DNA from: Oceanospirillaceae bacterium
GTDB lineage: Bacteria; Pseudomonadota; Gammaproteobacteria; Pseudomonadales; Balneatricaceae
DNA: 64,000 nt
Assembly (NCBI GenBank): GCA_013373085.1
Contig: JABXIM010000114.1
Span: 18,335 to 82,334, forward strand
Direction: 5' to 3'
The notes under the pieces are model-generated. The model did not search any database and was not told the origin of the DNA. It was given only the letters and a program-made list of their open reading frames with translations. The position numbers and the translations under genes were made by a program. Shown in pieces: positions 37,180 to 45,969 of this stretch. The number at the start of each line of letters is the position of its first letter. The first letter of the stretch is position 1.

Positions 37180-39174
37180 TCAGGCCGCATAGCGTTTCAA
37201 GAGGTTGGGGATATCGATAATCAGCGCAATGCGACCATCGCCGGTTATGGTGGCGCCGGACAATCCCGGCGTGCCGTGCAGGATGCTGCCGAGCGGCTTG
37301 ATCACGACTTCTTCCTGTCCCACCAGCTGATCGACGACGAAGCCGACGCGCGTGGTGCCGACGGTGACGATCACCACGTGCCCCTGCTTCGGAAGCGGCG
37401 CATTCCGGGCACCGTCCACCAGCCAGCGCTTGAGATGGAACAGCGGCAACGCCTGGTCGCGCACGACGATGACGCGCTGGCCGTCAACGACATTGGTCCT
37501 GGTCAGGTCCAGGTTGAAAATCTCGTTGACGTTGACCAGCGGCAGCGCGAACGCCTGCTGTTCGAGGGTAACCATCAGCGTCGGCATGATCGCCAGTGTC
37601 AGCGGCACCTGGATGGCGATGCGGGTGCCCTGCCCCAGCACCGAGTCGATGTTCAGGGTGCCGTTCAGCTGGGTGATCCTGGTCTTGACCACATCCATGC
37701 CGACACCGCGACCGGAAACGTCGGAGATTTCGGTCTTGGTCGAGAATCCCGGCGCGAAAATCAGGTTGAAGCATTCCTGGTCGCTCAGGCGCGACGCCGC
37801 TTCGGTATCGAGCATGCCGCGCTCGACCGCCAGCCGCCGCAACTTGGCCGGATCCATGCCGCCGCCGTCATCCTGGATCACCAGCAGGATATGATCGCCC
37901 TCCTGCTCCGCCGAGAGCAGCACGCGCCCTTCTCTTGGCTTGCCGAGCTGCTCTCGCCTGGCCGGCGCTTCGATACCGTGGTCAACGGCATTGCGCACCA
38001 GGTGGATAAGCGGATCGGCCAGCGCCTCGACCAGGTTCTTGTCGAGGTCGGTTTCCTCGCCCCGGAGCTCCAGGCGGACCTCCTTCCTGAGGCTGCGCGA
38101 CAGGTCGCGGATCAGCCGCGGAAAACGCCCGAACACCTTTTTTACCGGCTGCATGCGGGTTTTCATCACCGACATCTGCAGATCCGCGGTAACCATGTCG
38201 AGGGTGCCGAGGGCCTTCGCCATGTCTTCGTCCTCCTGGGCGCCGCCCAGCCGCACCAGGCGGTTGCGCACCAGCACCAGCTCGCCCACCATGTTCATAA
38301 TGGTGTCGAGCAGGCGGGTATCGACGCGCACACTGGACTCCTGACCGCCGCGGGCGGCATGGGAGGCCACAGCCCGCTCCTGCTGACGTGCCGCCGGCGC
38401 GCGGGGCTTGTCGGCAGACGGAGGCACCGCGAAAGCGCCTTTACCCTCGGCCTGAAGCTTGTCCAGCAGCGCCTCGAACTCGTCGTCGGTGATCAGGTCC
38501 TGGCCTGGAGCAGGGTTCGCGGCCGGCTGTGTCACCGGCGCCTCGGCCAACGGCAGTTCATCCAGCATCGCATCGAGTTCCCGCGCCGCCCTATCAGCTG
38601 CCCTGGCCTGCGACGACCTGCCAGGCGCACCACCGGCACCGTGCAGCTCGTCCAGCAGCGACTCGAACTCGTCCTCGCTGATCAGGTCGTCACCGTCGTT
38701 TGGCCCCTCGCCCAGCGCTTCGCGCAGATCCAGCTCCACGTTCGAAGCCTGAGCCGGCCTCGCGGCGGACGGCACGGCGGTCAACTGTCCACTGGCGGCT
38801 TCCGCCAGGCTTTGCAACAGGCAGGGCGGCGCCGGTTCCGGGTTGTCTCCGGTCCGCACCTGGCCGAACATGCGATTGATCGCATCCAGCGCCTGCAGCA
38901 CCAGGTCCATCAACGGCGCTGTAACCTTCAGCTCGCCGGTGCGCAGCAGATCGAACAGGTTTTCTGCCTGATGGCAGCATTCGACCATCGCGTCGATCTG
39001 CAGAAAGCCTGCGCCACCCTTGACGGTATGAAAACCACGGAAAATAGCGTTCAACAGCTCACGGTCGTCGGGGCGCTGCTCGAGATCCACCAGCTGCTCC
39101 GACAGCTGCTCCAGGATCTCGCCGGCTTCAATCAGAAAGTCTTCAAGGATCTCCTGATCCACATCCAAACCCAT
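37180..39174 (-). CDS. cheA: Chemotaxis histidine kinase CheA
   Basis: A 664-residue kinase. P1 has the phosphorylated histidine in IFRGFHTVKGGAGFL (about residue 49). A 150-residue linker follows with two near-identical motifs, DLISEDEFESLLDELHGAG and DLITDDEFEALLDKLQAEG, in place of an obvious P2. The dimerisation helices begin SVRVDTRLLDTIMNMVGELV. The kinase core has HLVRNAVDHGIEAP, QDDGGGMDP, FAPGFSTK and GRGVGMDVVKTRI. The CheW-like P5 ends the protein (LPLFHLKRWL). It phosphorylates CheY and CheB in response to receptors. The ATG at 39172-39174 is six bases after AAGGAG. The linker motif recalls the ParP-binding LID region of Vibrio CheA. Confidence 0.96.
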   Translation of the reverse strand: MGLDVDQEILEDFLIEAGEILEQLSEQLVDLEQRPDDRELLNAIFRGFHTVKGGAGFLQIDAMVECCHQAENLFDLLRTGELKVTAPLMDLVLQALDAINRMFGQVRTGDNPEPAPPCLLQSLAEAASGQLTAVPSAARPAQASNVELDLREALGEGPNDGDDLISEDEFESLLDELHGAGGAPGRSSQARAADRAARELDAMLDELPLAEAPVTQPAANPAPGQDLITDDEFEALLDKLQAEGKGAFAVPPSADKPRAPAARQQERAVASHAARGGQESSVRVDTRLLDTIMNMVGELVLVRNRLVRLGGAQEDEDMAKALGTLDMVTADLQMSVMKTRMQPVKKVFGRFPRLIRDLSRSLRKEVRLELRGEETDLDKNLVEALADPLIHLVRNAVDHGIEAPARREQLGKPREGRVLLSAEQEGDHILLVIQDDGGGMDPAKLRRLAVERGMLDTEAASRLSDQECFNLIFAPGFSTKTEISDVSGRGVGMDVVKTRITQLNGTLNIDSVLGQGTRIAIQVPLTLAIMPTLMVTLEQQAFALPLVNVNEIFNLDLTRTNVVDGQRVIVVRDQALPLFHLKRWLVDGARNAPLPKQGHVVIVTVGTTRVGFVVDQLVGQEEVVIKPLGSILHGTPGLSGATITGDGRIALIIDIPNLLKRYAA

Positions 39175-39200
39175 GGGGCGCTCCTTCAAAAAGCCAGGGC

Positions 39201-39908
39201 TCAAAAACCCAGACTGGACAGCAAGTCGTCCACGTCGTCCTGGTTACGGGCCACCGCGGCACCGTCCGCCGGCCGCACCTGAGGCCCTTCAGCCCGCTCC
39301 GGATCCGGCGCCGACGCCACGCTGCATACTTCCTCGAGCTGCACGCTGTTGAGCCGGTCGACCTTGGCCGCCATCTCCATCAGATTCACCAACTGGTTCT
39401 CGACCTGTGTCAGCAACTGCATGACACGACGAATCAACTGTCCGGTTATATCCTGAAAGCCCTGACCGACGAGGATCTCGGTCAGCTCGCCGCGCACCTG
39501 CTTCAGCTTGGGGGGCGCTTCGGCGGGCAGATCCTGCCGGGCGGCGAGCTGGTCGAGCAGCGCCAGGCTGCGGTCGACGCGATCTAGGGTGTCGTGAGCC
39601 GCCTGCTCGGTCAGCTGGATAACGTAGTCGAGGCGCTCGGACGCATCGTTCATCGCCGGTAACTGACAGCGCTGTGCTTCCGGCACCCCGATATCGGCGG
39701 AAAACGACTTGATCGCTTCGTGCAATCCGCGGGTAAGGTAACCCACCTCGCGATAGAAGGCGGCATGGCGCGCCTCCTGTAGCTCGCTGATCAGCGCCAT
39801 CGCGGTCGAGAGATCACCCTGCTCGAGCACCTTGACCAGCGCTTGCGCCTTGCCCTGCAGCAATGCTTCCAGCGACTCCGTTGGTTGACCTGTCTTGAGA
39901 CCCGGCAT
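39201..39908 (-). CDS. cheZ: Protein phosphatase CheZ
   Basis: A 235-residue CheZ. Long helices form the dimer bundle (REVGYLTRGLHEAIKSFSAD and LDYVIQLTEQAAHDTLDRVD). The active site is LVGQGFQDITGQLIRRVMQL, with the catalytic glutamine and aspartate region of QDITGQ. The C-terminal CheY-binding peptide is QDDVDDLLSSLGF. It dephosphorylates CheY-P, shortening the motor switching signal. It lies between cheY and cheA with gaps of 12 and 26 bp. Between active site and tail is a short acidic linker. Confidence 0.95.
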   Translation of the reverse strand: MPGLKTGQPTESLEALLQGKAQALVKVLEQGDLSTAMALISELQEARHAAFYREVGYLTRGLHEAIKSFSADIGVPEAQRCQLPAMNDASERLDYVIQLTEQAAHDTLDRVDRSLALLDQLAARQDLPAEAPPKLKQVRGELTEILVGQGFQDITGQLIRRVMQLLTQVENQLVNLMEMAAKVDRLNSVQLEEVCSVASAPDPERAEGPQVRPADGAAVARNQDDVDDLLSSLGF

Positions 39909-39920
39909 GGCGGAGGCTCC

Positions 39921-40307
39921 TCAGCCTTCGAGGCGCTCGAAGATCTTGTCGATCTTTTCCTTGAGCACCGCGGCGGTAAACGGTTTGACGATGTAGCCGT
40001 TGACCCCGGCCTGGGCGGCGACAATGATCTGCTCGCGCTTGGCTTCCGCGGTAACCATCAGTACCGGGATCGCGGCGAGGTTGGGGTCCTTGCGGACCTC
40101 CTTCAACAGATCGATGCCGGTCATGCCGGGCATGTTCCAGTCGGTAACCAGGAAATCCACGCTTCCCTGTTTCAGGATCGGCAATGCCGTCTTGCCGTCG
40201 TCGGCTTCGATCACGTTACTGAATCCCAGGTCACGCAGCAGGTTCTTGATGATGCGCCTCATGGTGGAGAAATCGTCCACCACCAGGATTCTTATGTCCT
40301 TTCTCAA
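39921..40307 (-). CDS. cheY: Chemotaxis response regulator CheY
   Basis: A 128-residue single receiver domain: [20 protein letters not shown], phosphorylation site [16 protein letters not shown] (Asp56), the threonine in [13 protein letters not shown] and the lysine in [17 protein letters not shown]. When phosphorylated it binds FliM/FliN and changes motor rotation. The start is TTG at 40305-40307 with GGGAG eight bases before; it gives [12 protein letters not shown] as in Pseudomonas CheY. The longer open frame upstream adds unrelated residues. A sigma-54-like promoter lies about 190 bp upstream. Confidence 0.96.
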   Translation of the reverse strand: MRKDIRILVVDDFSTMRRIIKNLLRDLGFSNVIEADDGKTALPILKQGSVDFLVTDWNMPGMTGIDLLKEVRKDPNLAAIPVLMVTAEAKREQIIVAAQAGVNGYIVKPFTAAVLKEKIDKIFERLEG

Positions 40308-40491
40308 GACAGGTTCTCCCAAACAATATCGACCCGACGAACAGACTCGCCGCGTCACGAATCTCCCCGGGGCTGACAACCTGCAGCGCAGGAGCCGGCA
40401 AAGCGGCTGGATACCCGGAGCATCCGGACTTTCCGGCTACCCCGAGGCGATTAAGCCCCGGTTCACCGAGAAACCCTTTATATATGCGTGC

Positions 40492-40507
40492 GGCAACCCG
40501 ACGGCCA
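40492..40507 (-). promoter_or_regulatory. Possible sigma-54 promoter of the cheY operon
   Basis: The minus strand reads TGGCCGTCGGGTTGCC, matching TGGC-N7-TTGC of the consensus TGGCACGNNNNTTGCW with correct GG-GC spacing, though the ACG and last base differ. It stands in the 250 bp gap between fliA and cheY. A weak match, kept because of the position. Confidence 0.35.
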
Positions 40508-40557
40508 TGCCTGTATCGGCCAGAACGGGCGTTTCTGCAGTGCAGTCGTCGAAAAAA

Positions 40558-41268
40558 TCATCGCCAGTCGCGCAGCCGTGCCCGAAGCCGGTGCGCAGCC
40601 TGACTGTGTATCTGGCTGACCCTGGATTCGCTGACGCCGAGCACCTGTCCGATTTCCTTGAGATTGAGCTGCTCGTCATAGTACAGCGACAGCACCAGCC
40701 GCTCGCGCTCGGGCAGCCCTTCGATGGCACGGGCCAGGGCCTGGGTGAAGGCGCTGTCTGCGACCAGGCTGCCGGGTTCCGGATCCAGCGATGCGAACTG
40801 CTCGCCGGCATTGTCATCGTCGGGATTGGCCAGCTCCTCGAAACTGAACAGCCGGCTTTCCATCGAGTCCTGCAGCAGCGCGTGATAGTCGCCTACACTG
40901 ATGCCCATTTCCGCCGCCACTTCGGCATCACTGGCATCGCGCCCCAACCGGGCCTCAAGTTGATGAATGGCATCGGAAACCCGGCGACTGTTGCGATGCA
41001 CCGAGCGCGGCGTCCAGTCGCCCCGGCGCACTTCGTCGATGATGGCGCCGCGGATGCGGATACCGGCGTAGGTCTCGAAACTGGCCCCCTTGCCGGGATT
41101 ATATTTGCGCGCGGCTTCGAGCAGGCCGATCATACCGGCCTGAATGAGGTCCTCGAGCACCACACTGGAAGGCAGGCGCGCGAGCAGGTGGTAGGCAATA
41201 CGCTTAACCAGCGGAGCGTATTGTTCTATCAGATCCTGACTGGAGGTGTATTCCAGCTGGTTATACAT
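40558..41268 (-). CDS. fliA: Flagellar sigma factor FliA (sigma-28)
   Basis: A 236-residue sigma-28. Region 2 has YAPLVKRIAYHLLARLPSSV, LEDLIQAGMIGLLEAARKYN and FETYAGIRIRGAIIDEVR with the -10-reading residues. Region 3 is LEARLGRDASDAEVAAEMGI. Region 4 has LPERERLVLSLYYDEQLNLK and EIGQVLGVSESRVSQIHSQA, the -35-binding helix-turn-helix. It directs late flagellar genes such as flagellin. It follows fleN by 122 bp, in the usual flhF-fleN-fliA order. AAAAGGA stands four bases before the ATG. FlgM, its anti-sigma factor, is not in the window. Confidence 0.96.
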   Translation of the reverse strand: MYNQLEYTSSQDLIEQYAPLVKRIAYHLLARLPSSVVLEDLIQAGMIGLLEAARKYNPGKGASFETYAGIRIRGAIIDEVRRGDWTPRSVHRNSRRVSDAIHQLEARLGRDASDAEVAAEMGISVGDYHALLQDSMESRLFSFEELANPDDDNAGEQFASLDPEPGSLVADSAFTQALARAIEGLPERERLVLSLYYDEQLNLKEIGQVLGVSESRVSQIHSQAAHRLRARLRDWR

Positions 41269-41325
41269 GGCGTCCTTTTGGCAAGCTTTCTGGGTCCATC
41301 CTGTCTCAGAAGGCAGTATTCACTG

Positions 41326-41331
41326 ATTATA
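41326..41331 (-). promoter_or_regulatory. Possible -10 box upstream of fliA
   Basis: A perfect TATAAT on the minus strand about 58 bp before the fliA start, in the 122 bp gap after fleN. No good -35 hexamer is found at 16-18 bp spacing, so the promoter call is weak. Confidence 0.3.
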
Positions 41332-41390
41332 GAAGACCAGTCGCGGCAAAGCCGACATCCCGCCCTCCGCATCGCAGCGAAGACCCTTTT

Positions 41391-42209
41391 TTATATTCTT
41401 TGAACCAGCTGCTCGACGAAAAACTCGAGATGCCCCCGCGGCGTGGTCATTACCGGCCAGCTGTCGACCCTATTGGCCAGCTGACGATAGGCCAATGCCG
41501 CCTTGCTGCTTGAAAACGCTTTTAATACAGCAGTTTGGCGCTGAACGGCCTTTCTGACCGACTCATCATAAGGGATCGAACCCACGTATTGAAGGGTTAC
41601 ATCCAGGAAACGATCGGTCACGGTCAGCAACTTGTTGAACATGTTTCGCCCCTCCCCCTCGCTGCGCACCATATTGGCCAGCACGCGGAAGCGGTTGACG
41701 CGATAATCCCGGTTCAGCAGCTTGATCAAAGCGTAGGCATCGGTAATTGACGTCGGCTCGTCACAGACCACCACCAGCACTTCCTGCGCCGCCCGCAAAA
41801 AGCTGACCACCGATTCGGAGATTCCCGCCGCGGTGTCGATCACCAGCACGTCGATCTCGTCGGCGATATCACTGAAGGCATGGATCAGCTCGGCATGCTC
41901 GTGTACGCCGAGCGCGGTCATTTCCTGGGTGCCGGAGGATGCCGGCACGATACGCACGTTCTCGCCCGCCTCGAGCATCACATCGGCCAGGCCACAGTCG
42001 CCGGCGAGTACGTCGGCAATCGTCTGACGCGGCCTCAGGCCAAGCAGGACATCGACATTGGCGAGCCCCAGGTCGGCATCCAGCAGCACTACGCGCCGCC
42101 CCATCTGCCCGAGCGCAAGCGACAGGTTGACCGAAACGTTGGTTTTGCCGACGCCGCCCTTGCCGCCGGTCACCGCTACCACCTTGACTGGATGCATGCT
42201 CTGTCTCAT
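41391..42209 (-). CDS. fleN: Flagellar number regulator FleN (FlhG), MinD-like ATPase
   Basis: A 272-residue MinD/ParA-type ATPase. The deviant Walker A is AVTGGKGGVGKTNVSVNLSL, A' is VVLLDADLGLANVDVLLGL, and Walker B is IDVLVIDTAAGISESVVSF. CDEPTSITDAYALIKLLNR and LANMVRSEGEGRNMF are family hallmarks. FleN restrains the flagellar regulator FleQ and sets a single polar flagellum, with FlhF. The ATG giving MRQSMHPVKV is chosen to match the Pseudomonas protein; it overlaps nothing, whereas the next ATG four codons later is also possible. It overlaps no gene if this start is used, but a further upstream ATG lies inside flhF. Confidence 0.94.
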   Translation of the reverse strand: MRQSMHPVKVVAVTGGKGGVGKTNVSVNLSLALGQMGRRVVLLDADLGLANVDVLLGLRPRQTIADVLAGDCGLADVMLEAGENVRIVPASSGTQEMTALGVHEHAELIHAFSDIADEIDVLVIDTAAGISESVVSFLRAAQEVLVVVCDEPTSITDAYALIKLLNRDYRVNRFRVLANMVRSEGEGRNMFNKLLTVTDRFLDVTLQYVGSIPYDESVRKAVQRQTAVLKAFSSSKAALAYRQLANRVDSWPVMTTPRGHLEFFVEQLVQRI

Positions 42210-42216
42210 CCCTGGA

Positions 42217-43647
42217 TCAGCCCGTCCGGCCAATGAAGGCCAGGTCCGGGTCGTCTCCCGACTGCTGTTCCCTTTCCAGCGCTTTCTGCGCCGTTACCAC
42301 GGCCCGGCTGACCAGGTCATGCCGGCGCGCCACACCGATATCGTCCGGTATCTTCTGCCCGTCCGTGACATAAGCTATCGGCAGCTGCTTCTCGATCGCC
42401 AGCGTCAGGGCCTCGCCGAGACTGCCGGACTCGTCCAGCTTGCTCAGCACGCAGCCGCTCAGACCCAGCGCACGGTAAGTGTCGTAGGCGCTCTCCAGCA
42501 CCCGCCGCTGACTGGAGCAGGACAGCACAAGCAGCTTTTTCATCCGCAGCGACACCCCCTTGAGCAACTCGATCTGCTCGCCGGTATGAGGTTCACTGGC
42601 ACTCATGCCGGCGGTGTCAATCAACACCAGCCGCTTGCCCTTGAGCGACTGCAGCACCTCTTCCAGGGAGTGGTTCTCATCCGCCACACGCACCGGAACA
42701 TCGAGAATTCGCCCAAAGGTACGCAACTGCTCGTGCGCCGCGATGCGATAGGAATCGGTCGTGACCAGCGCCAGGCTGGAGCTGCCGTACCGGAGCACGT
42801 AGCGCGCCGCCAGCTTGCCAATGGTGGTGGTCTTGCCGACGCCGGTCGGTCCAACGAAGGCGACCATGCCACCACGTTCGATGAACTCTTCGCCTACCAC
42901 CGGAATGGCATCGGACAGGCGTGCCAGACTGCCGCGCCAGGCCTTGTCTAGCTCGATATCCTGCTCGATGTCGGCGACCAGGTGCCGAACCACGCGCCCA
43001 CCGATGCCGAGGCTGTCCAGCCGGCGCGTCAGTTTGGCCTGAGTGGCGGGCGGCTGCTGCGCGCGCGCTGGAGCCGCTGCGGGCGGCGGCGACTTCAGCT
43101 GGGTCTCCAGCATCGCCCGCAACTGCTTGATTTCGTGCTGCATGGTCAGGATCATGCGATGATCGCCAGCCTCGGACGCGGCCGACGCAGGGGCCGGGCG
43201 CTCCGGCTCCGGGTCAAACGCCGGCACCGCCATGCGTGCCTGCTGCCGCGCCTTGAGGGTTTCGAGGATGCTGCGCATCTCGTCGTCCTCTTCGCTCTCG
43301 ATCTGCCGATTGCGCACAACGTCGAGCCCGGGTTCGGCGGGCTGTGCCGCCTGCTGCTGCGCCGCTGCGATCCTGGCCCTGACCTTGCGCATCTCGTCGT
43401 CGAGCCCCGCGCCCTGTCGTCCGGCACTTTCCTGGCGCCGCATCAGCTCCTCGCGCCGGCGGCGCTCCTGGCCCTGACGCCTGAACTCGGCCTGGGCCGC
43501 CTCATACTCCTGCTCGTGGGCCGCCACCACCTCGACGCCACCCGCCACCCGGTGATTGGAGACAATGACCGCATCGGGACCGATTTCTTCCCGAACCCGC
43601 CGCATCGCCTGGCGCATGTCAGGGGCAAAAATGCGTTTTACCTTCAT
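42217..43647 (-). CDS. flhF: Flagellar placement GTPase FlhF
   Basis: A 476-residue SRP-type GTPase. The N terminus MKVKRIFAPDMRQAMRRVRE is a family hallmark. A basic, glutamine-rich B domain follows. The NG domain has GMVAFVGPTGVGKTTTIGKL (P loop), LVTTDSYRIAAHEQLRTFG, VLIDTAGMS and VLSKLDESGSLGEALT. FlhF marks the pole where the flagellum is built. The ATG at 43645-43647 is chosen since GAGG stands six bases before; an ATG two codons upstream sits directly on that site. It lies 53 bp downstream of flhA and 7 bp upstream of fleN. Confidence 0.95.
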   Translation of the reverse strand: MKVKRIFAPDMRQAMRRVREEIGPDAVIVSNHRVAGGVEVVAAHEQEYEAAQAEFRRQGQERRRREELMRRQESAGRQGAGLDDEMRKVRARIAAAQQQAAQPAEPGLDVVRNRQIESEEDDEMRSILETLKARQQARMAVPAFDPEPERPAPASAASEAGDHRMILTMQHEIKQLRAMLETQLKSPPPAAAPARAQQPPATQAKLTRRLDSLGIGGRVVRHLVADIEQDIELDKAWRGSLARLSDAIPVVGEEFIERGGMVAFVGPTGVGKTTTIGKLAARYVLRYGSSSLALVTTDSYRIAAHEQLRTFGRILDVPVRVADENHSLEEVLQSLKGKRLVLIDTAGMSASEPHTGEQIELLKGVSLRMKKLLVLSCSSQRRVLESAYDTYRALGLSGCVLSKLDESGSLGEALTLAIEKQLPIAYVTDGQKIPDDIGVARRHDLVSRAVVTAQKALEREQQSGDDPDLAFIGRTG

Positions 43648-43699
43648 AGTCATCCTCAGGCATCACAGCTTTGAGCTAGAAGCGTGCGGCTTGCAACTT

Positions 43700-45805
43700 T
43701 CATGAGCCACCCACGGTGGCGACGATCGTCACCTTTTTGCTTTCCGGTATTTCCTGATAGGAGAGCACGTGTATCTGGTGCTGCCCGTAACGCACGAACT
43801 TCGCCATCAGCGGCCGCACCGGCGCTGCCACCAGCAGGATAGAGGGCTTGCCGGCCATCTCCTGATTCTGCGCTGCTGTCGACAGCGAATTCTGCAGCCG
43901 TTCCGCCATACCCGGCTCCAGCGCCAGGCCGTCGCCGCCGGATTGGCTCTGCACCGAGTTGAGCAGCAGTTGCTCGAGTTTCGGGTCCAGCGTGATAACC
44001 GGAATATCGTCTCCGGCGCCATTGATCTCCTGCACAATCAGCCGCGCCAGCGACACCCGAACCGCCGCCGTCAGCGCCACCGGATCCTGGGTCCGCCCAA
44101 CCGCTTCGGCGAGCGCTTCGGCAATGCTGCGGAAGTCCTTCAGTGGCACCTGTTCCATCAGCAGGTTCTGCAGCACCTTGAGCAGCGCACTGACCGACAG
44201 CTTGCCCGGTATCAGTTCTTCGACCAGTTTCGGCGAGTGCTTGGACAACATATCCAGCAACTGCTGCACCTCCTCGTGACCCAGCAACTCGTGGGCGTGG
44301 GTCTGCAACAACTGGTTCAGGTGTGTTGCCACAACGGTACTGGAATCGACCACCGTATAACCGAGCGACTGCGCCTGCTCTTTCTGTCCGCTCTCAATCC
44401 AGACCGCATCGAGCCCGAACGCGGGGTCTTTCACCGCAACCCCCTTCAGGGTTCCGAATACCTGGCCCGGATTGATCGCCAGCTCGCGGTCCGGATAGAC
44501 CTCCGCCTCGCCGACGATCACCCCCATCAGCAGAATCCTGTAGCCTCCGGGCAGCAGGTCAAGGTTATCCCGTATGTGCACCGAAGGCACCAGAAAGCCG
44601 AGATCCTGCGACAGCTTGCGCCGCACGCCCTTGATCCGCCCGAGCAACTGGCCGCCCTGCATCTTGTCGACCATCGGGATCAGCCGGTAACCCACCTCCA
44701 GGCCGATCATGTCCACCGGCATCACATCGTCCCAGTCGAGCTCCTTCTGCTCGTCAGGGCCAGCCATCGGCTCGGTGCGCGCCAGCTCCTGCCGGTCGGC
44801 CGCTTCCGCCCGGGACCTTTCGCGCTGTACTTTCAGTATCCACCAGGCTATCCCGCCAGCGGCAGCGGCAAGCGTCAAAAAAGCGACGTGCGGCATTCCG
44901 GGCACCAGCCCTATCACTGTCAGCACCCCGGCGGCGACGATCAGCGCCCGCGGCGCCGAGAACATCTGATGCAGCACCTGGTGACTCATATCTTGGGATG
45001 CGTTCTGCCGCGTCACGGTAATCGCCGCGGCGGTCGACAGCAGCAGCGACGGGATCTGCGCCACGAGGCCGTCACCGATGGTCAGCAGCGAGTAGTAGCG
45101 GGCAGCGAGGTCGAAACTCAGGCCGTGCTGCAGCATACCGATCGACAGTCCGCCGATCAGGTTGATGGCAAGAATCAGGATGCCGGCAACCGCATCGCCG
45201 CGCACGAACTTGGACGCACCGTCCATGGCGCCGTAGAAATCCGCTTCACGGGTCACTTCCTGGCGCCGCTGCTTGGCCTCCTCCTGACTGATCAGCCCGG
45301 CATTGAGGTCAGCATCGACGGCCATCTGCTTGCCGGGCATGGCGTCGAGCGTAAAGCGAGCGCTTACTTCGGAAATACGGCCGGCGCCTTTGGTCACAAC
45401 CACGAAGTTGATAATGACCAGTATCAGGAATACCACGATACCGACCACATAGTTGCCACCGATCACCACCGAACCGAAGGCCTCGATCACCTTGCCTGCT
45501 GCGTCGCCGCCCTCATGGCCGTACAGCAGCACAACGCGGGTCGAGGCGACATTCAGCGCCAGCCGCAACAGCGTCGCCACCAGCAAAATAGTCGGGAACA
45601 CGGTGAACTCGAGCGGCCGCAGTGCATAGACGCAGACCAGCAGCACCACCAGCGACAGCGCAATGTTAAAGGTGAAGAACACGTCCAGCAGGAAAGGCGG
45701 CATCGGCAGCGTGACCATGGCGATCACGACGAGCAGCAACAGCGGCACCCCCAGATTGCCCTGGCTCAGGCTGCGCATGTTATTGAGGATGACTGCTCTA
45801 TCCAC
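43700..45805 (-). CDS. flhA: Flagellar export gate protein FlhA
   Basis: A 701-residue export-gate protein. Eight helices fill residues about 15-320 (GNLGVPLLLLVVIAMVTLPM and EFTVFPTILLVATLLRLALN). The conserved cytoplasmic FHIPEP loop is AGRISEVSARFTLDAMPGKQ with MAVDADLNAGLISQEEAKQR. The C-terminal domain binds chaperone-substrate complexes (LVPSVHIRDNLDLLPGGYRI, VVDSSTVVATHLNQLLQTHA). It forms the nonameric ring of the type III export apparatus. The GTG at 45803-45805, giving MDRAVILNNMRSL, matches the Pseudomonas start; a TTG five codons earlier is the other option. A sigma-54 promoter lies upstream. Confidence 0.96.
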   Translation of the reverse strand: MDRAVILNNMRSLSQGNLGVPLLLLVVIAMVTLPMPPFLLDVFFTFNIALSLVVLLVCVYALRPLEFTVFPTILLVATLLRLALNVASTRVVLLYGHEGGDAAGKVIEAFGSVVIGGNYVVGIVVFLILVIINFVVVTKGAGRISEVSARFTLDAMPGKQMAVDADLNAGLISQEEAKQRRQEVTREADFYGAMDGASKFVRGDAVAGILILAINLIGGLSIGMLQHGLSFDLAARYYSLLTIGDGLVAQIPSLLLSTAAAITVTRQNASQDMSHQVLHQMFSAPRALIVAAGVLTVIGLVPGMPHVAFLTLAAAAGGIAWWILKVQRERSRAEAADRQELARTEPMAGPDEQKELDWDDVMPVDMIGLEVGYRLIPMVDKMQGGQLLGRIKGVRRKLSQDLGFLVPSVHIRDNLDLLPGGYRILLMGVIVGEAEVYPDRELAINPGQVFGTLKGVAVKDPAFGLDAVWIESGQKEQAQSLGYTVVDSSTVVATHLNQLLQTHAHELLGHEEVQQLLDMLSKHSPKLVEELIPGKLSVSALLKVLQNLLMEQVPLKDFRSIAEALAEAVGRTQDPVALTAAVRVSLARLIVQEINGAGDDIPVITLDPKLEQLLLNSVQSQSGGDGLALEPGMAERLQNSLSTAAQNQEMAGKPSILLVAAPVRPLMAKFVRYGQHQIHVLSYQEIPESKKVTIVATVGGS

Positions 45806-45928
45806 TCCACCTACCGTCAAAATTCAGTCACCCCGTTACGAAAACGAAACAACTGTCGCTATTCAAAGACCTACCCAGCGGCGAGATTCAAAATTTTGAC
45901 GCCTATAAAGCCGCCATTGTTGGACTTA

Positions 45929-45944
45929 TGCAATTTTCTCGCCA
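45929..45944 (-). promoter_or_regulatory. Sigma-54 promoter upstream of flhA
   Basis: The minus strand reads TGGCGAGAAAATTGCA, matching TGGCACGNNNNTTGCW at all but two positions and with correct GG-GC spacing. The leader to the flhA start would be about 110-115 bases. The flhA operon of Pseudomonas is controlled by sigma-54 and FleQ, which fits. Confidence 0.7.
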
Positions 45945-45969
45945 AGGCGCTAGACGTTTGGGCTCAGCG

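Noticed and set aside
36880..39282. An 800-codon plus-strand frame opposite cheA and cheB
   Set aside because: Antisense shadow of cheA with biased composition and no domain; the minus strand encodes a complete CheA.
40380..40557. A sigma-28 promoter (TAAAG...GCCGATAA) before cheY
   Set aside because: TAAAG and a GCCGATAC each occur, but not at the required spacing or order.
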